Assembly: GCA_015680685.1 (NCBI GenBank)
Contig: MNCI01005909.1
Location: 185,408-249,407, forward strand
Source: Gnetum montanum
Taxonomy: Eukaryota > Streptophyta > Gnetopsida > Gnetales > Gnetaceae
Direction: 5' to 3'
DNA length: 64,000 bases
Shown here: positions 58,132 through 64,000 of the stretch, one piece after another
How positions within the stretch are numbered: position 1 is the first letter of the stretch
Layout of the letters: each line of letters starts with the position of its first letter
Made by a program: the position numbers and the translations under genes
The notes under the pieces: generated by a model
What the model was told of the DNA's origin: nothing
Database searches by the model: none
What the model saw: only the letters and a program-made list of their open reading frames with translations

Positions 58132-59029
58132 ACTTTGATACATTAACTTTTGGAGAAGAAGAATTTCATCTTTTCATAAGACTTTGAAAGAACCTTAACA
58201 TTTCATGGGGCTCTTGAAACTCAAAACAATTTGATTATAGGTACAACCCAAGACAGATAACCAATATAATACTTTATAATAATTATAGAAAAATATAATG
58301 ATGTCTTGAATGCTACTTAGATTTGCAAATACTTACTTGCAAATCCTTATCAAGCAATGAGTGAACAACTTGAGTGAATAATGAGATGTTAGCTTAGAGG
58401 TAAGACACATGATTTGGAAAATTCAAGTTATAGGTTTGATTCCAATGGGCAATGGTAAGTTACAGAGTTCTAACTAAACAATATATCTTGGGGTGTAACT
58501 ATATTTCAATTATTTTGGGTTCCGACACCCCCCATTTATATAGGCTAATTGTTAAGGTAGGTAAAAGATTACATTTCATGTATTGATCCTTTTTTTAAGT
58601 TAATCATAATAAAACCCATCAAAGGATTTTGTTCATGGTTTTGCTTGACCTTAACTAACTTGTGAGTTGATAGAAACTTCTCATAATATGAATGACTATT
58701 TTAGCTTTATCTTAATGGATAGAAAAATTGAATTTATCATAATTCATTATGAGAGTTGTAGAGGATGTACCAATATTGAAATGTTGAGTAGTCATAGATT
58801 CTATGTGCCTTTACTTGGGTTGGGTAACTAATTCACAACATTGTGAAGTTGGACATTGATTAAATAAGTAGTGTTCATGATAATAATTGTAATTAATTTG
58901 ACTATATAACTTGGGGCAAATATTATTAAAAAATAGTATTGATTTCATATTTAAAATATTTATTTCAATATAAAGGTTTGAAAATAGTTTTTTTTCAATT
59001 AAAAGTGAAGTACAAAATATTTTACATGT
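58132..59029. other. Sequence between D LTR and duplicated host segment; no protein gene
   Basis: AT-rich, with no supported open frame. It has no counterpart in the left duplicate, where 39075 joins directly to the equivalent of 59030. It contains the SINE-like unit listed separately. Confidence 0.5.
58383..58560 (+). mobile_element. tRNA-derived SINE-like unit
   Basis: It contains an RNA polymerase III A box-like TTAGCTTAGAGG (58389-58400) and a B box-like GGTTTGATTCC (58433-58443) 33 bases apart, as in tRNA genes and tRNA-derived SINEs. The region does not fold into a complete tRNA by eye, and a T-rich tail and target duplications are not clear. Confidence 0.4.
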
Positions 59030-59741
59030 AAGGTAGTAATACAAAAATGTGAAAAGAGAGTCTTTATGTTGAAAAAAATGATTGGGATCTTGGTTAATAA
59101 TGAAGAATCTAATAAAAGTATAGAAAAATGAAAGATTTGCAAAAATGCAATTCAAAAACATTGTTTGAAATAGGAAAGAATTAACGTAAGCATTATTAAC
59201 TTAGCAGTTATTTATGTATAGACTATTTTAATAGCATTGGATAATGTTGGCCTTCATCAATCATAGTTAGAGATAAAAATGTCCACTTTTTCTTTCCCTA
59301 ATTTTGAATGGATAGTTTCACTTGGTTAATAGCTAGATCATTTTATAAAGATATACATCTTTACATTAACTTTATGTCTCATGACATTTTGTTACTAATT
59401 AATATTATTTATCACATGATACCATCAAACTTTATATTTAAGTTATGTCGTCATTGGCATTATGATGCATAAGTTTCATTTAAAATTGCATAAAAAAAGT
59501 TTTTCTCATGAAAAGGTACCTAAAATGATAAGAATTTTACTTTGTAACAGGTTGCATGTTTTAACCTTGAAGCATAGACGGAAGCGGAACTGCAATAAGT
59601 TAGAAGTACCGAACATAAAGCGTGAAAACATGCACAATGTTCACGCACGTTCTAATTAGCACCGTAGGGAATGCGGATCAGTTAGCCATGACAAATCGAT
59701 ACTGATTAACATTAGGGACGTGTCGAAAACACCCTAACAAC
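59030..59741. repeat. Duplicated host segment, right copy, uninterrupted
   Basis: It matches 39076-39782 and runs on without interruption into the gene upstream region at 59742. Unlike the left copy it keeps most CpG sites towards its right end (ACGGAAGCGG, AAGCGTG, GGACGTGTCG). It is the empty-site reference for the Helitron-like insertion. Confidence 0.85.
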
Positions 59742-60159
59742 AACAAATAAACTGAAATATTAAACAGCCCAGTTTCATTAAATTTCTTGGCAACGAAGAA
59801 GAAGTCCAACAGTTGGGGACGATGGAATCGCGATGGTATGTTTAAAAACGAACAAAATAATACACGGTGTGCATTATCCACGACGAAGAGATGAAATGGC
59901 ATGGACAGACATGGCGGAGCAGCAGCAAGAACCAACATTCACGACCATGGCCGCACGTTCGTTGCAAAACGGAAACATCGCAGAAACAGGCGCCACCCAA
60001 GTCCAGCGCGCGCACATTCGAACATGCAGCCCAAACACCAACATAAACACACGCCCACAAAAAAACCAAAAAAACCAAAAAAAAAAAAACACAAACTCTC
60101 GTTAACTACATTAGTAACCGGTGACTGTCCATGCCTGGCAGCAGCAACAGCAGGACAGC
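59742..60159 (+). promoter_or_regulatory. CpG-rich upstream region of the small secreted-protein gene
   Basis: It begins the CpG-rich island of the window (GCGCGCGCAC at about 60006) and ends directly at the start codon, with an A-rich run at 60059-60090. No unambiguous TATA box was found. Open frames on both strands here lack coding features and are not annotated. The decayed copy is 47028-47396. Confidence 0.45.
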
Positions 60160-60833
60160 ATGGCCAAGCATGGAATGATCACAATCATAACGACAATGCT
60201 AACGCTAACGATAATTATGGCGGCTTCTGGCGCTGAGGCGAGGCCCGCCTACAACAAACACAAGTCCAAGTCCAAGACGGAGCCCAAGAAACGGGTAATT
60301 CCTGCCCCTGCGGCTGCTCCTCCATCATCTCAGAACCGTACGGCCCCCCCGGCAACTACCTCGGCCAGCGCCCTTATTAAGAGATGCGTCCCTGTGTCTC
60401 TGGTTTTATTTGTCTCCGTGTAATAAAACAAAACCAACCCGAAAACATCGAGCGAGGATTTATTAGATATCTCCTCAGATTCTTCCTGAAACGGAATATG
60501 GTACCTCGAATCTCTTTCTCTCTGTGTTCTTTACGCTCTCGTCGTCTTCCATGACGATCACCAGAAGATGAGAATTCCGTTTCTTCGTGGATTTGGATTG
60601 CTGAAGGGAAGCTCCATGCATGCATTACTGCGATTTCTGATTATTGTTCGCTATGAATCTGCGCTGTCTATCTGTCTATTTATTTGATCTTCTTTGGGCT
60701 GCAGGCCGGCGGCCTCGCCCTCGCTCGGAAAGCAGCGTTCTGTTATGGGAGTGAAAATGCGTGCAATTTATTCTTGTGTTTTTCCATTATTCTCCTTCTG
60801 GAATCGGTGGCGTGTGTTCCACTTCTGCAGTGA
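60160..60833 (+). CDS. Small secreted or membrane protein, two-exon model
   Basis: Exon 1 is 60160-60294: 45 codons starting MAKHGMITIITTML, with a hydrophobic signal peptide (to about residue 27, ASGAEA) followed by a basic region KHKSKSKTEPKKR. It ends exactly on a codon at a donor, ACGG|GTAATT. A strong pyrimidine-rich acceptor TCTTTGGGCTGCAG ends at 60704. Exon 2 then opens in phase as AGGLALARKAAFCYGSENAC and a hydrophobic stretch, stopping at 60833. The total is 87 residues. Without splicing, exon 1 would run to 60423 through a Pro/Ala-rich segment. The family is not recognised. It lies in the only CpG-rich island in the window and has a decayed copy at 47397-47520. Confidence 0.5.
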
Positions 60834-61922
60834 TTTCGATCCGGATTGCCCAACTTTCGGTTTCGGATCGTTGCTTTACGTTACGTTGCGTTGGAGGACC
60901 GTTTGGTTTTCAGACCGTTTGTCAACGGCTACAGTGGCTGCCAAAGAGCGCTGAATTATTCTTCCACGTTAATTTCGGAGCTCAACTTGGGATTTATTGC
61001 GGGATCGTTTGCGATGTCCCCGCCAAGTTCATGATGAGTCTTCGATCTACTGGGAAAAAGCAAAGATTTCTATCATTTCTATGGACGTAATAAAATCTCG
61101 GCTTCAGTTTCAGTCTCTAGAATCGCACTTGCACGAGTTATTGGCAGCAAACACAGACTGAAAGTCGTGATTAGTTTTAACGCTTTCATGGGAGTGAATT
61201 TACAATTTCGCGTGATTCTTTGTAAACGGTTTTCTGACCTGCCGTCATGCTCCTGAACAGGATCGGAACGCGTAGCTTCCAAGCACTTCTAATATAGAGT
61301 CCCAATGCGTACGACGAAGTATGATAAATTGCATGAACTCAGACCGTCCGAGCTTTATAATGGATGGCTGGATCCGTAAAAGCCAGCAACGAGAACGAGA
61401 CATGTGGCCGAATTTCTATCCGTTAATTCCCCTAAAAAAAATGAATTCAACATTCAAATAATTACCATGCACTAATTGTTCTCTCTTGAAACTGTTTATC
61501 GGTGCCCATGGACATCGGTTTCTGGTTGTTGAACTCGGTACCATTTGCGTGAAGTTCACGAGGGCTATGACGTTACTGTAATTAAAGTATTAAACACAGG
61601 TGTATGCTGTTTCGGTGTACCGGTTTTAGATAACAGTACTCCATAACAAAGCAGCACAGTACCTCAAGACTCACGCAGAAATGCAAAACAACTCATAAGG
61701 AGGGATCTGGAAACTCCGAAAAAGATGCCAATTGCAGGAGAGAATCAAAGAACAAGTACACCAAAACCCTTTCAGAAGATCAGGCATGTTTTAGGGTAAT
61801 TCCCTGGTTGTTCCCCCCTCATCCTGTAAATTAGCTGCTGCGACACATTTGCTGTCACAGATGTAAATACAGCAGGAATTTGATAACCCCATGTAGTATG
61901 TAGCCAAACCTAATTCTTCCTT
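60834..61922. other. CpG-rich sequence downstream of the gene; no further gene assigned
   Basis: Several short open frames exist on both strands (for example 60761-61090 plus) without recognisable domains. An AATAAA at about 61089 may be the polyadenylation signal of the preceding gene. CpG content falls towards 61900, where the second Helitron-like copy starts. Confidence 0.4.
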
Positions 61923-62009
61923 ATTTTGGCCGAGACGCCAACACGTCTCACGCGATGGGGGTGGAGGGGAGTGTATTTTGTCGCCCTCCATGTCAGGTGT
62001 CACGTGCCA

Positions 62010-62380
62010 TGTGCAGGGGAGCCAAAGAGTCACTGCAGAGTGACATGTGCAGGGGAGCCAAAGAGTCACTGCAGAGGAGCCGAAAGCTGAATCTTTATTC
62101 GATTGATGCCCCCAACCCTTGGGCTCCCCATTCGTCTCTTCGTATTCCCTCACGCACATGCATCAGGGAGGCAAAGAGTCACTGCAAGGAAGCTGAATCT
62201 CTATTGAATTGATACCCCTAATCCCTAGGCTCCCCATTCGTCTTTTCGTATTTTGTCACGTGCATGCACCACTTGCAGGAAGCCAACGAGTCACTATAGG
62301 GGAGTCGAATCTATATTCGATTGACACCTCCCGACCCTTGGGCTTTTCATTGGTCTTTTCGTATTCCCTCACATGTAGCC
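62010..62380. repeat. 5' minisatellite of the second Helitron-like copy
   Basis: 'AGCCAAAGAGTCACT' recurs near 62018, 62057, 62167 and 62281, with 'GGCTCCCCATTCGTCT' in the long units. It is the inverted equivalent of 46590-46975. Open frames such as 61791-62159 (minus) and 61955-62415 (plus) are by-products of the repeat. Confidence 0.85.
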
Positions 62381-62389
62381 TTGACGTGG

Positions 62390-62568
62390 GTAATAATGAA
62401 TATTTATTATTATAAATGATGGGTAATATTGAATAGTTATTATTATTATAAATGGTGATGGTTACGGCAATAATAATGAATATTTTTTATTATAAATAGT
62501 GGGTAATAATGAAAATGTGGGTAATAATAAATATTTATTATTATAAATGGTGGGTAATANGGCAGCGG
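62390..62568. repeat. AT-rich ATTATTATAAATGGTGGGTAATA repeats, with one N
   Basis: Four to five imperfect copies precede the RepHel region. A single N at 62560 marks an unresolved base or a hidden small gap. The piece equivalent to about 46190-46340 of the other copy is missing at this point. Confidence 0.8.
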
Positions 62569-64000
62569 GTGTTCATGTGGGCATGGTCGAGGTAGAGGAC
62601 AACCACAGATTATAGAAATTAAAAATCTAGAATTGATGAATGCAGAGGAGAGAAGATGATTTCTAAAATGAGAAGTAAAACAACGTGAACGAGAACGACA
62701 ACTAATTCTATGAAATTCAGAAGTATGTAATTTATGCATTTTTTAATATTTCAAAACAAATATTTATCATAGGGAAATCTTCTCATTTTATTTACATACT
62801 TACATTGCATATATTTTTTAGGCTACATTAACTTTAAATCCCATCTCATAACTTGGAAATTTATCCAATGTAATGATCCACATTATTGATATTAATAATG
62901 TAAGTAATCAAGAAGAAATGCAGGTTGGTGTTTGCCCATACTCAATTTGGTACATATTTTCATTTAATTTTTAGTTTAAATTTTGAAACATTTTTTTTCA
63001 GGACATTAGAAATGCATCTGTGCTTGTTAATCAAGTAACATTCGTTCTAGAAATCACACATGAAGAAGAACAACACTTGCAAAAAGATTAAGAACAACCA
63101 CATTATAGTGAGAGTGAGTACCGAAAGAGGCAACGTCGACAGGAGGAAAATTCATTTCATCAAATAAATGAAGCTACAGATGTTGCTAGTGCACCAACAA
63201 TGGAAATGCTTTCTTTAGAACTTATTCAATCTTTCCCAAGATTGCAAAGGTAAGTACAGAAATTGCTCAAGCAATACATAATTTTAATATTGGAGTTAGA
63301 AGTTTTGCAAATTCACGTTCCTGCAATGTATGCAACGAAATGTTTCTTGGCATATCATTGGATTCAACCAGAAGTAGAGGACCCATGTGCAATAGGTGCA
63401 TTAATGAAAAGAAACATAATATTCTTGACAATTTTGGTTGTGAAATCAAACGATTTTCTGTTGAAAATAACATGGATCCTGGTATCCAACCACCTAGCCT
63501 AGGCTGTTTAACTGAGGTTGAAGAAATGTTAATTGCAAAATCAATCCCATTTTACAAGTTACACATGTAGTTGGTGGATAGTTCAAGTATAAAGGTCACA
63601 CAATTAGCTTTGCTTAGGATGTCACACAGATTACTAAAAGACTTCCTCTTAGAATTAAAGATATCCCTTTCTTGATATTGAAAAAAGTAGATCAAATGGA
63701 CACCAAGTATAATTTCATTGTCAACAAGAGACAAGTTTATGAAGCTTTGATTTTTAAGATGTTGAGATTTATATGCATGCATTAGATGATGTTGCTGATA
63801 CCGGTGATATTAACATCTTCTATAACATTCCTTATATTGCATTGTCAGAAAAGGATGGAGAAATGAGATTGCAGTTTCAAGGTCCTTTGCTTTAGATAAA
63901 TGAAAACATTATCGGTCACACATCATCAGTTGCACAACGTCTTGGAATTGTAATAAAGGAAATTGATTAGATAAGAGCATGGATGCATAATCCATCATTG
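62569..64000 (+). pseudogene. RepHel N-terminal region of the second Helitron-like copy
   Basis: The plus strand reads GRGQPQIIEIKNLELMNAEE, a basic segment (QRERERQ), an intron-like AT-rich gap (62740-63000), and a Cys-rich segment (CNVCNEMFLG, MCNRCINEKKHN, about 63325-63420). MDPGIQPPSLGCLTEVEEM follows (63472-63530), then DVTQITKRLPL-like sequence and TGDINIFYNIPYIALSEKDG (about 63800-63860), ending KEID.IRAWMHNPS at the window edge. It aligns with 46170-44707 on the minus strand. Stops and one frameshift near 63560 break it. Confidence 0.75.

Larger units (their letters stand above)
61923..64000 (+). mobile_element. Second Helitron-like element, 5' half, cut by the window edge
   Basis: It starts TTTTGGCCGAGACGCCAACACG, the same 5' end as the minus-strand copy (47024), and is followed by the same GGGGG-rich stretch, minisatellite, AT-rich repeats and RepHel N-terminal region, now on the plus strand. 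With 39783-47027 it forms a large inverted pair. CpG sites are better kept than in the other copy. Confidence 0.75.

Noticed and set aside
58389-58443. A functional tRNA gene
   Set aside because: A and B boxes are present but no cloverleaf, anticodon stem or acceptor stem pairs; a SINE-like fragment fits better.
59833-60236. Several overlapping open frames on both strands upstream of the secreted-protein gene
   Set aside because: They overlap the upstream region and each other, contain low-complexity Lys/Asn or Cys/Phe/Trp runs, and their frames are not kept in the duplicate at 47100-47400.
61791-62415. Open frames on both strands around the Helitron 5' end
   Set aside because: They follow the roughly 112-base minisatellite period and contain the repeat's translation; no domain.

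Overview
The window is transposon-dense nuclear DNA from a seed plant with a large genome, possibly a gymnosperm. I infer this from nested Ty3/gypsy elements of the Athila and Tat lineages, Helitron-type elements, a tRNA-derived SINE-like unit, spliceosomal introns, heavy CpG loss outside one island, and short N runs from scaffolding. There is no sign of prokaryotic genes. Nearly every large coding region is a decayed element gene with stops and frameshifts. The one plausible host gene lies in a CpG-rich island near 59.7-61.9 kb.

Layout. 1-6.76 kb: a very decayed Tat-type element (F), with sense RT/RNase H/aRNH/integrase from 3.6 kb and an antisense coding-like block upstream. 6.96-34.2 kb: an Athila-type element on the minus strand (C), made of RT to integrase at 34.2-31.4 kb, a spacer, an env-position ORF, a polypurine tract and a 3' LTR at 6957-7795. 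C is split by a Tat element (A) whose 5' LTR is 9760-11337 and second LTR 26855-28384. A second truncated internal region (B) follows that LTR, giving LTR-internal-LTR-internal. 34.2-38.85 kb: a plus-strand Athila derivative (E) with gag but no pol, joined head to head with C. 38.85-47.5 kb: a copy of a host segment into which a 7.2 kb Helitron-like element (minus strand) has inserted. 47.5-58.1 kb: another minus-strand Athila (D) with a solo LTR in its gag and an internal duplication next to an assembly gap. 58.1-61.9 kb: a SINE-like unit, the mate of the duplicated host segment, and a small two-exon secreted-protein gene. 61.9-64 kb: the 5' part of a second Helitron of the same family, in the opposite orientation.

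The most unusual system is inside Tat element A. Its protease and reverse transcriptase regions are separated by a 6.57 kb segment with a strong 5' splice donor (15203) and 3' acceptor (21774) that join the reading frame in phase, as in the intron of Ogre elements. Inside that putative intron, on the opposite strand, lies a gene of at least seven exons (about 19589 to 15997). All six of its introns have GT/AG borders and keep the frame at each junction. Its N-terminal part resembles the C-terminal half of FCP1/NIF-type HAD phosphatases, its middle resembles plant-transposon accessory proteins, and its C-terminal half is a coiled coil ending in an acidic tail. The surrounding non-coding DNA is peppered with a GTCACGCTG motif and three arrays sharing a TTAAACT core.

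A second unusual feature is in the Athila elements. The env-position ORF has its own upstream TATA box and a short 5' intron, and the TATA box and donor are conserved between C and D. This suggests a separately promoted transcription unit inside the retrotransposon. All family assignments are by eye from motifs; no database search was possible.
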